The position numbers and the translations under genes were made by a program. Of a stretch of 50,788 bases of DNA, positions 8,282 to 16,834 are shown one piece after another. The DNA comes from Actinomycetota bacterium (lineage in GTDB: Bacteria > Actinomycetota > Acidimicrobiia > Acidimicrobiales > MedAcidi-G1). The stretch lies in contig CACPKO010000008.1 of NCBI GenBank assembly GCA_902634555.1, positions 1 to 50,788 on the forward strand. Direction: 5' to 3'. The notes beneath the pieces are model-generated. The model had not been told where the DNA came from, ran no database searches, and was given only the letters and a program-made list of their open reading frames with translations. Within the stretch, counting starts at the first letter, position 1; each line of letters starts with the position of its first letter.

Positions 8282-8793
8282 AGACTTTTTGGCATCTCGT
8301 CAAAAGATTTTTAGGTTCGCTTCAACAAAAATCCGTCAGTGAACAAGACCTCTTATGGGTAGCGGAAATACTGTCTCAGTCAGAGATGGCTTTATGGAAG
8401 TCAATGCCGGAAAATGATCAGTATCACTCAATAGAAGTAGCCCGTCGGGTAGAAGAATCTTTAGCAGAACCAGAACAAACAATCCTTGCAGCTGCGTTAC
8501 TGCACGATGTCGGAAAAGTAGTAAGCAAAGCCGAAATATGGATTCGAGTTTTGGCCACCCTAATAGGTCTAATTACATCTGGGCGCCAGCATCAGCGTTG
8601 GTCAAAGCGGACAGGAATTATTGGAAAGATCGGTCAGTACCTGTGTCATTCCATTGACGGAGCTTTGTTATTAAAAGAAGTTGGCAGCGACTCACTTGTT
8701 GTGACCTGGGCTAGCGAACATCATCTTCCGGAACATCAATGGACGATCAATCCAGAAATAGGAAACCTTCTTAAATCAGCGGATGATGATTGA
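8278..8793 (+). CDS. HD-domain protein
   Basis: The start at 8278 (ATGA overlap with the RraA stop) gives 171 residues. It is preferred over an upstream start at 8230 that lies wholly inside the RraA gene. The HD signature is visible: His50 in QYHSIEVA, then ALLHDVGK with His76-Asp77, and a later SEHH pair (147-150), which fits a metal-dependent phosphohydrolase. A hydrophobic insertion (about 87-100) separates the halves. The substrate is unknown; relatives include nucleotide and cyclic-nucleotide hydrolases. The convergent trpS ends 4 bp downstream, leaving no room for a dedicated terminator. Confidence 0.8.
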   Translation: MKTFWHLVKRFLGSLQQKSVSEQDLLWVAEILSQSEMALWKSMPENDQYHSIEVARRVEESLAEPEQTILAAALLHDVGKVVSKAEIWIRVLATLIGLITSGRQHQRWSKRTGIIGKIGQYLCHSIDGALLLKEVGSDSLVVTWASEHHLPEHQWTINPEIGNLLKSADDD

Positions 8794-8797
8794 CTCG

Positions 8798-9778
8798 TTA
8801 TCGAGGAAGTAGACCAAGATTATTTTTTGCTCTATCAAGAGTGGTGCTCGCTATTTCGCGAGCCTTGTCGGCGCCTAGCTTTAACAATCGATTAGTTTCA
8901 CTAGGGTCGTTTGCCAACTCGTAGTAGCGATTTTGTATGGGTCGGAGCATCTCAATCACTGATTCGGCTGTGGCTCCTTTTAGTTCGCCATAGTTACTTA
9001 ATCCCTTGCCTGCGTCTTTAGGGTTTTGTCCGGTTGCTGCACCAAGTATTGAGAGAAGGTTAGATACTCCAGGCTTATTTGCAGTATCAAAGAAGACGTC
9101 TCCGTCGCTGTCAGTGACGGCACGTTTGATCTTTTTTTCAATGGTTTTCTCGTCATCTAACAAAGAAATTGAACCTTGAGGACTATCTTCCGATTTTGAC
9201 ATTTTGCTGCTTGGATCTTGAAGGTCCATGACTCGTGCCCCCGCAGGCGGGATGACAGCCTCTGGTACTACAAAAGTCTCTCCGTATCGGTTATTAAAGC
9301 GCTCAGTGAGGTCGCGAGTTAATTCAACATGTTGACGCTGGTCTTCTCCAACTGGCACTTGGTCCGTGTCATAAAGAATAATGTCGCTTGCTTGTAAAGC
9401 AGGGTAAGTAAATAGTCCTCCTGAAACAAAATCTGCTTTATCGGACTTGTCTTTGAATTGTGTCATTCGTCTCAACTCTCCAAAAGAAGCCGTGCACTCC
9501 ATAAGCCAAGCACATTCAGTATGTTCTGAAACATGACTTTGGATAAAAAGAGTGCTTCTATCAGGATCAATGCCAACCGCTATAAGCATCTGAGCTAAAG
9601 AGAGAGTTGAAGTTCTAAGTTCCTCAGGGTCTTGTGGCAGAGTCAAAGCATGTAAATCAACAACACAATAAACACTTTCATTCTCGTTCTGCATAGCCGC
9701 CCAGTTGCGTAGAGCGCCTAAAAGATTCCCGAGGTGAACTGAACCGGAAGGTTTTATACCTGAAAAAATACGTGCCAT
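8798..9778 (-). CDS. trpS: Tryptophanyl-tRNA synthetase
   Basis: This 326-residue class I aminoacyl-tRNA synthetase has the HIGH-type motif GSVHLGNLLG near the N-terminus and the KMSKS loop (SSKMSKSED). The tryptophan-specific segments ECTASFGELRRMTQFKDK and VPVGEDQRQHVELTRDL are also present. The ATG at 9778 (MARIFSG) is taken as the start; a TTG one codon upstream would add a single Met. It is transcribed alone on the minus strand, divergent from scpA. Confidence 0.95.
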   Translation of the reverse strand: MARIFSGIKPSGSVHLGNLLGALRNWAAMQNENESVYCVVDLHALTLPQDPEELRTSTLSLAQMLIAVGIDPDRSTLFIQSHVSEHTECAWLMECTASFGELRRMTQFKDKSDKADFVSGGLFTYPALQASDIILYDTDQVPVGEDQRQHVELTRDLTERFNNRYGETFVVPEAVIPPAGARVMDLQDPSSKMSKSEDSPQGSISLLDDEKTIEKKIKRAVTDSDGDVFFDTANKPGVSNLLSILGAATGQNPKDAGKGLSNYGELKGATAESVIEMLRPIQNRYYELANDPSETNRLLKLGADKAREIASTTLDRAKNNLGLLPR

Positions 9779-9880
9779 CAACGCTCACACTAATAGGCTG
9801 ACCACCGAAATGGGGTGACAATTTGCTGATAAGGCCTCCTATTCACCCCTTTGGGGCGTTCACCCTCTACGGTCAGTCCT

Positions 9881-10654
9881 ATGAGTGTCACCGTTAACAC
9901 CCCAGTATTTGATGGCCCGTTTGATTTGTTGCTTCATTTAATACTCAAAGAAGAAGTTGAACTCTATGAAGTGTCACTGTCGTCAGTGGTTGACGCCTAT
10001 ATAGCGGAACTTGAAAGATTAGAAAATCTTGATCTTGAACTGGCCACAGAGTTTCTTTTGATCGCCGCCATTTTGGTAGAACTCAAAACTCGCAGGATGC
10101 TCCCCGACAAAGAACGAGACGATTTAGAGGATGAATTTGGGCTTTGGGAAGAACGAGACCTACTGTTGGCTCGACTTCTTGAATGTAAAACATTTAAAGA
10201 CGCTGCAGTAATTCTTCGCCGTCTTTCAATAGATGCATCGCAGTCGTGGCCGCGACGAGCAGGTCTTGAAGAACGCTTTTTGGGCTTAGCGCCAGATTTA
10301 TTAGCCGGTGTCACCTTGGAAGACATCCGTAACTCTTATATTTCTGCACTCACGCCTCGACCAACGAATCACATTGATACCTATCACATAGCGCCAATCA
10401 GATTGAGTGTCGCCGATGCGGTTAAAGAGATTGTTGATGAAATACCAACTTCTGGGACTATTTCATTTAAGCAAATCACTATGGATCTCGTAGATCGCAT
10501 TGAGGTAATAGTGCGTTTTCTTGCTGTCCTTGAGTTATACAAACAAGGGGTAATAGAGATTGATCAATTGGCTAGTTTTGGAAGTATTGAGATGCGTTGG
10601 GCAGAAGATGCTGGACCAGCAAATGTTGATCTCATCGATACGTATGACGGTTAA
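9881..10654 (+). CDS. scpA: Segregation and condensation protein A
   Basis: The start ATG at 9881 (MSVTVNTPVFDGPFDLLLHLI) gives 257 residues. It is chosen because the kleisin N-terminal helix FDGPFDLLLHLI normally begins within the first residues. ScpA is the kleisin that bridges the SMC heads in chromosome condensation. The C-terminal winged-helix part (ITMDLVDRIEVIVRFLAVLELYK) is intact. It is followed after 3 bp by scpB, its obligate partner, and then rluB, the conserved scpA-scpB-rluB order of Gram-positives. Confidence 0.93.
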   Translation: MSVTVNTPVFDGPFDLLLHLILKEEVELYEVSLSSVVDAYIAELERLENLDLELATEFLLIAAILVELKTRRMLPDKERDDLEDEFGLWEERDLLLARLLECKTFKDAAVILRRLSIDASQSWPRRAGLEERFLGLAPDLLAGVTLEDIRNSYISALTPRPTNHIDTYHIAPIRLSVADAVKEIVDEIPTSGTISFKQITMDLVDRIEVIVRFLAVLELYKQGVIEIDQLASFGSIEMRWAEDAGPANVDLIDTYDG

Positions 10655-10657
10655 GAA

Positions 10658-11281
10658 ATGAACACATCAGAAGAACTAAGTATCAAACAAGCAATTGAAT
10701 CTATTCTCATGGTGGCAACTGATCCTGTGCCACCAAACCTTTTAGCTCAATTATTAGAGAAACCGACATCTGACATTGAAAAGATATGCGAATCTTTGTC
10801 GGAAGAGTACAAGCAAGAGAACCGTGGATTCATTATGGTCAGAGTGGGTGGAGGGTATCGATATCAGAGCCACCCTGAGCAAGCACCGTGGGTAGAAAGG
10901 TTCGTTATTGAAGGACAGAGCACTCGGTTAACTGCAGCAGCATTGGAAACTCTTGCCATTGTTGCCTATAAGCAACCAATATCACGTGCTCAAGTTTCTT
11001 CAATTCGCGGAGTTGATGTTGACGGAGTTATCCGGACGCTACAACAGAGAGGGTACATTGATGAGCTTTCCCGTGACACTGGACCCGGAAACGCCGTTCT
11101 TTTTGGTACGACACAGAGTTTCTTAGAACGTATGGGTCTGAATTCCTTAGAAGACTTACCCTCTCTTGGGGACTTTGTCCCTGGAGCAGAAGTTGTAGAG
11201 GCCTTGGAACGTGGGCTTCGTTATGACACAGACTTAGAAGAGGAAGTAGAAGAGAAATCTTCAACCACAGAGTCTGAGTAA
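10658..11281 (+). CDS. scpB: Segregation and condensation protein B
   Basis: This 207-residue ScpB contains two tandem winged-helix domains. Characteristic sequences are IESILMVATDPVP at the start, and LTAAALETLAIVAYKQPISR and IRGVDVDGVIRTLQQRG in the middle, then YGT-like LFGTTQSFLERMGL. It dimerises and binds the ScpA kleisin in the SMC complex. The acidic tail (LEEEVEEKSS) is typical of actinobacterial versions. It lies 3 bp after scpA and 1 bp before rluB, so one transcript is expected. Confidence 0.93.
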   Translation: MNTSEELSIKQAIESILMVATDPVPPNLLAQLLEKPTSDIEKICESLSEEYKQENRGFIMVRVGGGYRYQSHPEQAPWVERFVIEGQSTRLTAAALETLAIVAYKQPISRAQVSSIRGVDVDGVIRTLQQRGYIDELSRDTGPGNAVLFGTTQSFLERMGLNSLEDLPSLGDFVPGAEVVEALERGLRYDTDLEEEVEEKSSTTESE

Positions 11282-11282
11282 T

Positions 11283-12011
11283 GTGAACACAGAGAAACCA
11301 TCAGGAGAGCGGTTACAGAAAGTTCTGTCGCGCGTAGGTTTTGGCAGTAGAAGAACTTGCGAAGAGTTGATTGCTGAAGGAAAAGTAAAAGTCAATGGGC
11401 AGCAGGCTGAGCTCGGGTGCAGAGTAGAAGTAGAAGTAGATCTCATCACAGTAGATGGAGCCCCTATAGGGGTGCGACCTGATTTCGTTTACTACTTATT
11501 GAACAAACCCGTTGGAGTGGTAACTACAGCAGATGATCCTCATGGCCGTCCGACAGTAGTAGACATGGTACCCGCCGACCCTCGAGTCTTCTCAGTAGGA
11601 CGGCTTGATGCAGACACCGAAGGTTTACTGATCCTCACAAATAATGGCGAACTAACTCATCGGCTTACTCATCCGTCATTCGGGATAGAAAAAGAGTACG
11701 TAGCAGTAGTCAAAGGAAACCCTTCTCGCTCTTCGTTACGTTTACTAAGAGAAGGGGTGGATCTTGAAGATGGAAAGACCTCACCAGCAAAAGTTGCGTC
11801 AATAGAAGAAGAAACGATTCGTCTCACTATCCATGAAGGAAAGAATCGTCAGGTAAGAAGAATGTGTTCAGCAGTAGGTCACCCAGTCGAACGACTAATA
11901 CGAACTCGTATAGGTTCGTTGTCTGATCGTTCCCTATCTCCAGGGGAATGGAGAGAATTAACCATGGCTGAAATCCGTTCCTTAGAAAGAGCAGTTGCAG
12001 ATTCAGATTAA
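11283..12011 (+). CDS. rluB: Large-subunit rRNA pseudouridine synthase, RluB/RsuA family
   Basis: This 242-residue protein has an N-terminal S4 RNA-binding domain (RLQKVLSRVGFGSRRTCEELI) and the catalytic motif GRLDADTEGLLILTNNG with the essential Asp. The C-terminal KNRQVRRMCSAVGHPVERLIR is the RsuA/RluB signature. It should isomerise one uridine of 23S rRNA helix 90. The GTG start at 11283 is used because the overlapping ATG at 11281 is followed immediately by a stop. It completes the scpA-scpB-rluB set. Confidence 0.93.
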   Translation: MNTEKPSGERLQKVLSRVGFGSRRTCEELIAEGKVKVNGQQAELGCRVEVEVDLITVDGAPIGVRPDFVYYLLNKPVGVVTTADDPHGRPTVVDMVPADPRVFSVGRLDADTEGLLILTNNGELTHRLTHPSFGIEKEYVAVVKGNPSRSSLRLLREGVDLEDGKTSPAKVASIEEETIRLTIHEGKNRQVRRMCSAVGHPVERLIRTRIGSLSDRSLSPGEWRELTMAEIRSLERAVADSD

Positions 12012-12094
12012 TTCAACAGAGAGTTAAGCCAGCCTCCTGTAGCATTTGAAGTGATGAATATTTCCCTACATGTGATTAAGTCACAAAGAATCTC

Positions 12095-13156
12095 ATGAGT
12101 CGCCACGCAACAGTAGTAGGCATTGGTCTTATAGGTGGATCCATAGGCCTTGCGTTACGTCAAAGAGGTTGGCATGTAAGCGGCGTTGACACCAATGAGG
12201 AGAGTTTAAGCCGGGCTTTAGAGTTAGGCGCGATAGACGCAGCTGGCTGGGATGAAAAATCAGAAATAACTTTCGTCGCAACCCCAGTAAGTAAAGTTGC
12301 CTCGTTAGTAAAAGAAGCTCTTGAAGTTTCGCTTTCAGGAGTGGTCACAGACGTCGGAAGCGTAAAAAATCCTATAGTTCAAGAAATCGGAGATCAGAGA
12401 TTCATTGGAGGTCACCCAATGGCTGGTTCCGAACAAGAAGGAGTAGACGGGGCTTCTGCCACCATGTTCGCCAATGCGAATTGGGTTTTAACGCCTACAG
12501 AACTGACAGACGACAAAGAATTTGCGATAGTTCGAGAAGTGGTCACATCTTTCGGTGCAGAAGTAGTCACTCTTTCTCCTGAACGTCATGATGCCTTGGT
12601 CGCCACGGTTTCACATGTTCCACATCTCACCGCAGCGACTCTCATGGGTCTTGCCTCTACACAGTCAGAGGAACATTACGCCGTACTTCGACTCGCTGCA
12701 GGTGGATTTAGAGACATGACACGTATAGCTGCCGGAAGTCCAGGGATCTGGCCAGATATTTGTAAAGAAAACAGTGGGGCGATCACAGAAGTCCTTGATG
12801 ACCTCATTGAAGATCTATCACGTGTCCGAAATGAAGTCGCCCAAGAAGACAAATCGGCCTTATTGAGAAGACTAGAGACCGCACGTCAAGCCAGAATCAG
12901 TCTCCCCACGGGAGCACCTCGATCTTCGGAACTCATAGAAGTTCGAGTCCCCATTCCAGACCGGAAAGGAGAACTTGCTGCCATCTTCGCACTCGCCACA
13001 GATCTTGACGTAAATATCTATGACCTAGAAATGGCTCATTCATCTGAAGGCGATAAAGGCGTGGCAGTACTTATAGTCGAAGCATCTTTAAGTGAACGTC
13101 TCCAAGGTGGGCTAATGGCGAATGGCTATCGGCCCACATCTCAGCCTTTAGCATGA
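12095..13156 (+). CDS. tyrA: Prephenate dehydrogenase with C-terminal ACT domain
   Basis: This 353-residue enzyme oxidatively decarboxylates prephenate to 4-hydroxyphenylpyruvate in tyrosine synthesis. The Rossmann motif GIGLIGGSIG (9-18), GGHPMAGSEQEG, the catalytic region SHVPHLTAATL and AAGGFRDMTRIA are present. From about residue 278 an ACT-like domain follows (RVPIPDRKGELAAIFALA), usual for feedback inhibition by tyrosine. The 3' end overlaps aroA by 4 bp, placing it at the head of a tyrA-aroA-cmk-plsC transcript. Confidence 0.93.
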   Translation: MSRHATVVGIGLIGGSIGLALRQRGWHVSGVDTNEESLSRALELGAIDAAGWDEKSEITFVATPVSKVASLVKEALEVSLSGVVTDVGSVKNPIVQEIGDQRFIGGHPMAGSEQEGVDGASATMFANANWVLTPTELTDDKEFAIVREVVTSFGAEVVTLSPERHDALVATVSHVPHLTAATLMGLASTQSEEHYAVLRLAAGGFRDMTRIAAGSPGIWPDICKENSGAITEVLDDLIEDLSRVRNEVAQEDKSALLRRLETARQARISLPTGAPRSSELIEVRVPIPDRKGELAAIFALATDLDVNIYDLEMAHSSEGDKGVAVLIVEASLSERLQGGLMANGYRPTSQPLA

Positions 13157-14412
13157 CCATCCAAAGGATAAACCCAATAAGTTCTTTGACGGGACGAATA
13201 AATGTTCCTGGAGATAAATCTATTTCTCATCGAATTCTCATGCTGGCAGCTCTGGCAAAAGGAAATTCTGAAATCTCAGGTTTAAGCACTGGACAGGATG
13301 TTCAACAAACACAACTCATCATCTCTGCTCTTGGAGCAAAAGTAGAGAGCGATAACGGAAACTGTTTAATTGAAGGCGGGAAGTTTGAAACACCTAACCA
13401 AGTGCTGGATGTAGGAAATTCCGGTACTGGCATCCGTTTATTCGCTGGCTTACTATCGGGGGTTCCTCTACGTGCTGTAATAGATGGGGATTCTTCAATC
13501 CAAAGCAGACCTATGGATCGTGTGATTTCTCCGCTGAGACAAATGGGAGCGGATATAAGAAGCAGAGATGACAACGGCTATGCACCCCTTGAAATAACAG
13601 GAAAAGAACTAGTCGGAATTGAATACGAAATGCCCGTCCCAAGTGCCCAAGTCAAAAGTGCCATACTTTTTGCTGGGCTTTCTGCTCAAACTCCAACCAC
13701 AGTTCTTGAGACACAGCCCACACGAACCCACACAGAAGAATTGATGGCAATGTATGGAGTTGATTTGAAAACAAATCAAAATGAGATCACGGTCGCTCCT
13801 GGCAGGCCAGAACCGTTCAAACATAAGGTAGAGGGAGACCCTTCTCAAGCAGCTTTCTGGGCAGTAGCAGGAACCATTGTCCAAAATTCTCATATCGAGA
13901 TTGAAAACCTGTATCTGGGTCCCACAAGGACAGGCTTTATCGCCGTACTTCAACGCATGGGGGCCGATCTTCAAATTAACCATGAAACCGGAGAGTTAGT
14001 TGTCCGCTCTTCACAGTTACAAGCAACAAACGTTGAACCTCATGAAGTACCAAGCATGATCGATGAGATACCCATTCTCGCAGTGGCTGCAGCCTGCGCG
14101 GAAGGAACCACAGTATTTGAAGGCCTTAGCGAGTTGCGAGTAAAGGAAACAAATCGACTAGAAACTATTCAGTCAGAATTGACTCATATGGGGATTGCGG
14201 TAGAAATAGAGCAAGATTCGTTGATAATTCATGGAGGATCAATTGCTGGAGGGAATGTAAATTCACATGGAGATCATCGAATAGCGATGGCATGTGCCAT
14301 AGCAGCACTAGTTTCAGAATCGTCAACATCTATAGAAGGATGGGAAGCTGTTTCAACGAGTTATCCGGGTTTTAAGAATGATCTAGAGTGTTTAAGTGGA
14401 GAAGGTGTTTAG
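13153..14412 (+). CDS. aroA: 3-phosphoshikimate 1-carboxyvinyltransferase (EPSP synthase)
   Basis: This 419-residue enzyme of the shikimate pathway joins PEP to shikimate-3-phosphate. The phosphate-binding PGDKSISHRILMLAALAKG is at the N-terminus, followed by GNSGTGIRLFAGLL, SRPMDRVISPLRQMGA and PSAQVKSAILFAGL. The late RVKETNRL and HGDHRIAMACAIAAL motifs are intact. It overlaps tyrA by 4 bp and abuts cmk, a common actinobacterial and firmicute arrangement. Confidence 0.96.
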   Translation: MTIQRINPISSLTGRINVPGDKSISHRILMLAALAKGNSEISGLSTGQDVQQTQLIISALGAKVESDNGNCLIEGGKFETPNQVLDVGNSGTGIRLFAGLLSGVPLRAVIDGDSSIQSRPMDRVISPLRQMGADIRSRDDNGYAPLEITGKELVGIEYEMPVPSAQVKSAILFAGLSAQTPTTVLETQPTRTHTEELMAMYGVDLKTNQNEITVAPGRPEPFKHKVEGDPSQAAFWAVAGTIVQNSHIEIENLYLGPTRTGFIAVLQRMGADLQINHETGELVVRSSQLQATNVEPHEVPSMIDEIPILAVAAACAEGTTVFEGLSELRVKETNRLETIQSELTHMGIAVEIEQDSLIIHGGSIAGGNVNSHGDHRIAMACAIAALVSESSTSIEGWEAVSTSYPGFKNDLECLSGEGV

Positions 14413-15045
14413 GTGAGAGTAATAGCTATAGATGGTCCCGCTGGATCAGGAAAATCAACTGTGGCAAAAGCTTTAGCCGCGCGTTTGAATCTTGACTACT
14501 TGGATACAGGTGCTATGTATCGGGCGGTAGCTTTTGCTGCTATTCAAAAACAAATAAATCCGAGTGAGATTGAAGAAATAACTGAAATAGCTAAATCTTT
14601 AGACTTGGAACTCACGGAAGAGTCTTGTGTGGTTAACGGGATAGATGCCACAACAGAAATCCGTGGATCAGAAGTTACTTTATTAGTAAGCCAAGTGGCA
14701 ACAATGCCGGAAGTACGCATCGAGATGGTGAAGCGTCAAAGAGCATGGGCAAAAACTCGCAATGGGGGAGTGATGGAAGGCCGGGACATCGGTTCCGTAG
14801 TTTTCCCAGATGCAATGCTCAAGATATATCTCACTGCTTCGGAAGAGGTTCGGGCAGCGAGAAGAGCCGCAGAAGTCAAAGAAGGAGATGTCGCAACGAT
14901 CGCAGCAGATATAGAAAGAAGAGATGCGGTTGACACTCAACGGACTGCGAGCCCATTAGTTGAAGCTGAAGACGCAATAGTGGTAGATACATCTGCGATG
15001 ACACTTCAACAAGTCGTTGATCATGTTATTGGTTTGATTCCATGA
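14413..15045 (+). CDS. cmk: Cytidylate kinase
   Basis: This 210-residue P-loop kinase phosphorylates CMP and dCMP. The Walker A is IDGPAGSGKSTVAKALA, followed by YLDTGAMYRAVAFAA, the NMP-binding EGRDIGSVVFPDA and the lid RDAVDTQR. The GTG start directly follows the aroA stop. The 3' end overlaps the acyltransferase gene by 4 bp. Confidence 0.95.
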   Translation: MRVIAIDGPAGSGKSTVAKALAARLNLDYLDTGAMYRAVAFAAIQKQINPSEIEEITEIAKSLDLELTEESCVVNGIDATTEIRGSEVTLLVSQVATMPEVRIEMVKRQRAWAKTRNGGVMEGRDIGSVVFPDAMLKIYLTASEEVRAARRAAEVKEGDVATIAADIERRDAVDTQRTASPLVEAEDAIVVDTSAMTLQQVVDHVIGLIP

Positions 15046-15752
15046 AAGATTATGGGAAAAAGCTGAGCCTCATCGAACGGGTTGCTTATCGATTCGCATG
15101 GTCAGTCCTATGGGCATTGTCCAAGATTATTTTCAGATTCCGAGTCGTTGACAAAAAGAATTTTCCTACTGAAGGGGCGTACATTCTGTCGCCGGTGCAT
15201 CGCTCCTATTTAGACACTCCAGTTGGAGGGATGGTTACTGCCCGACGTCAAAGATTTATGGGCAAAGAGTCTCTATGGAAAAATAAATTTTCAGGATCTC
15301 TGCTAAGCCTTGTAGGGGCTTTTCCAGTAGAAAGAGGAACTGCAGATCGGGCAGCTCTTCGCGCCTGTCAAGAAATATTGGAACGTGGAGAGCCTCTCGT
15401 GATGTTTCCGGAAGGAACAAGAAGGCATGGGCCAATAGTAAAAAAAGAAGAGATGCATGCCGGACCAGCATTCGTGTCTTTACGAACCGGTGCACCTATT
15501 GTTCCAATGGGTATAGCTGGCACTGATTATGCGTGGCCTCCCAGCACATCAAAAATTAAACCCCACAAAGTGATCTTGGTTGTCGGAGAACCTATATACC
15601 CGAAAGTCTTTGAAGGCCGTGTACCGCGGCGAGCAGTAGATGAGCTAACAGAAGAATTACGCCAAAAACTACAAATAGTTTTCGACCAGGCACAAGAAAT
15701 ACTAGGAAAGCCTGCCCTTCCAGAACCATCCAACCTCGAAAAGGACGATTAG
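15042..15752 (+). CDS. plsC: 1-acyl-sn-glycerol-3-phosphate acyltransferase (PlsC family)
   Basis: This 236-residue LPLAT-family protein has the catalytic HX4D motif as H53-RSYL-D58 and the glycerophosphate-binding FPEGTR at 122-127, preceded by an N-terminal hydrophobic segment (about 15-34). It is predicted to acylate lysophosphatidic acid at the cytoplasmic membrane. It overlaps cmk by 4 bp, the common cmk-plsC pairing. It meets the convergent ispH with a 4-bp overlap of coding ends, so transcripts run into each other. Confidence 0.9.
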   Translation: MKDYGKKLSLIERVAYRFAWSVLWALSKIIFRFRVVDKKNFPTEGAYILSPVHRSYLDTPVGGMVTARRQRFMGKESLWKNKFSGSLLSLVGAFPVERGTADRAALRACQEILERGEPLVMFPEGTRRHGPIVKKEEMHAGPAFVSLRTGAPIVPMGIAGTDYAWPPSTSKIKPHKVILVVGEPIYPKVFEGRVPRRAVDELTEELRQKLQIVFDQAQEILGKPALPEPSNLEKDD

Positions 15753-16783
15753 TCAGTACTCAAGCTTTGGAGAGCTTTAGCGGCGTCAATAGATCGATCA
15801 TTGAGATGACCAGTAGGGCTTGGTCCTGCAAAACCGAATCCAGCAAAAAAACGAATAGCTGAAAGCAATTCACGCAAGTTTCGAGGAGGAGGAAAATATT
15901 CGTCCTCCTCAGTGTGCGTAACTATCGAAACCCCTTTAGCGGGATTCAAAGTTTTTAAAACAGCCTCTACTGTTTCCTCAGGAGCAGAAGCTCCAGCAGT
16001 GACCCCTACCGTCCCAGATAGGTCTTGAGGTAACTCTTCCGCTCTGTTAATCCAAATCACATTAGGACCATTGGCCTGTTCAGCAAGCTTTACTAAAGCT
16101 TTCGTGTTCGAACTGTTAGTTGAACCAATCACAATCACCGAATCACAATGATCAACTAAAGCTAGGAGAGCGGACTGTCGATTGGTTGTAGCGAAACATA
16201 AATCACTTCTTCCCGGAGACCAAAGATCCGGCCATCTTTCTTGCGCAGCATCAGTTACCCCTTCCCAGTCACGATGACTAAGTGTGGTTTGAGCGAGCAG
16301 AGCAACTTTCTCTCCGAGATCATTTAGTTCAGCAACCTCTTCTGGGTTTTCCACACGATGCATGGATTCAGGGGCTACAGCTATCGTGCCAACAGCTTCT
16401 TCATGGCCTGCATGGCCAACATACACAATTTGATAACCCTGCTTAGTTCTAGTTTTTACTTCGTGATGAACTTTTGTCACCAAAGGGCAAACAGCATCAA
16501 CAGTGTAACCTCCAACGTTTTCCGCCTGTTGAGTCACTTCAGGAGCTGAACCATGCGCTGAAAGCATTATTGGAGCCCCTTCGGGCACTTCATCAATAGA
16601 GTCAACAAAAATCACACCCTGAGCCTCAAAACGCTCAACAACAATCTTGTTGTGGACAATCTCGTGATAACAATAAACCGGTTCATCAAAGGCTCTTACC
16701 ATCCAAGTAAGCGCCTTAATAGCCATTTCAACGCCGGCACAGAAACCTCTAGGTTCTGCGAGAAGTACGTGTTCAACAGCCAT
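15749..16783 (-). CDS. ispH: 4-hydroxy-3-methylbut-2-enyl diphosphate reductase
   Basis: This 344-residue iron-sulfur enzyme catalyses the last step of the MEP isoprenoid pathway, making IPP and DMAPP. The conserved N-terminus EPRGFCAGVEMAI holds the first cluster Cys (C15). Other motifs are EIVHNKIVVERF, the second cysteine in AVCPLVTKVH, the third in LCFATTNRQ, and GSTNSSNT near the substrate site. The length is normal for actinobacterial IspH. It is divergent from the DUF512 gene. Confidence 0.95.
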   Translation of the reverse strand: MAVEHVLLAEPRGFCAGVEMAIKALTWMVRAFDEPVYCYHEIVHNKIVVERFEAQGVIFVDSIDEVPEGAPIMLSAHGSAPEVTQQAENVGGYTVDAVCPLVTKVHHEVKTRTKQGYQIVYVGHAGHEEAVGTIAVAPESMHRVENPEEVAELNDLGEKVALLAQTTLSHRDWEGVTDAAQERWPDLWSPGRSDLCFATTNRQSALLALVDHCDSVIVIGSTNSSNTKALVKLAEQANGPNVIWINRAEELPQDLSGTVGVTAGASAPEETVEAVLKTLNPAKGVSIVTHTEEDEYFPPPRNLRELLSAIRFFAGFGFAGPSPTGHLNDRSIDAAKALQSLSTD

Positions 16784-16834
16784 AGTAAGAAACTCTACCG
16801 GTGCTGAGCCTCATCGTCGGTAGCCTAGAGAAAT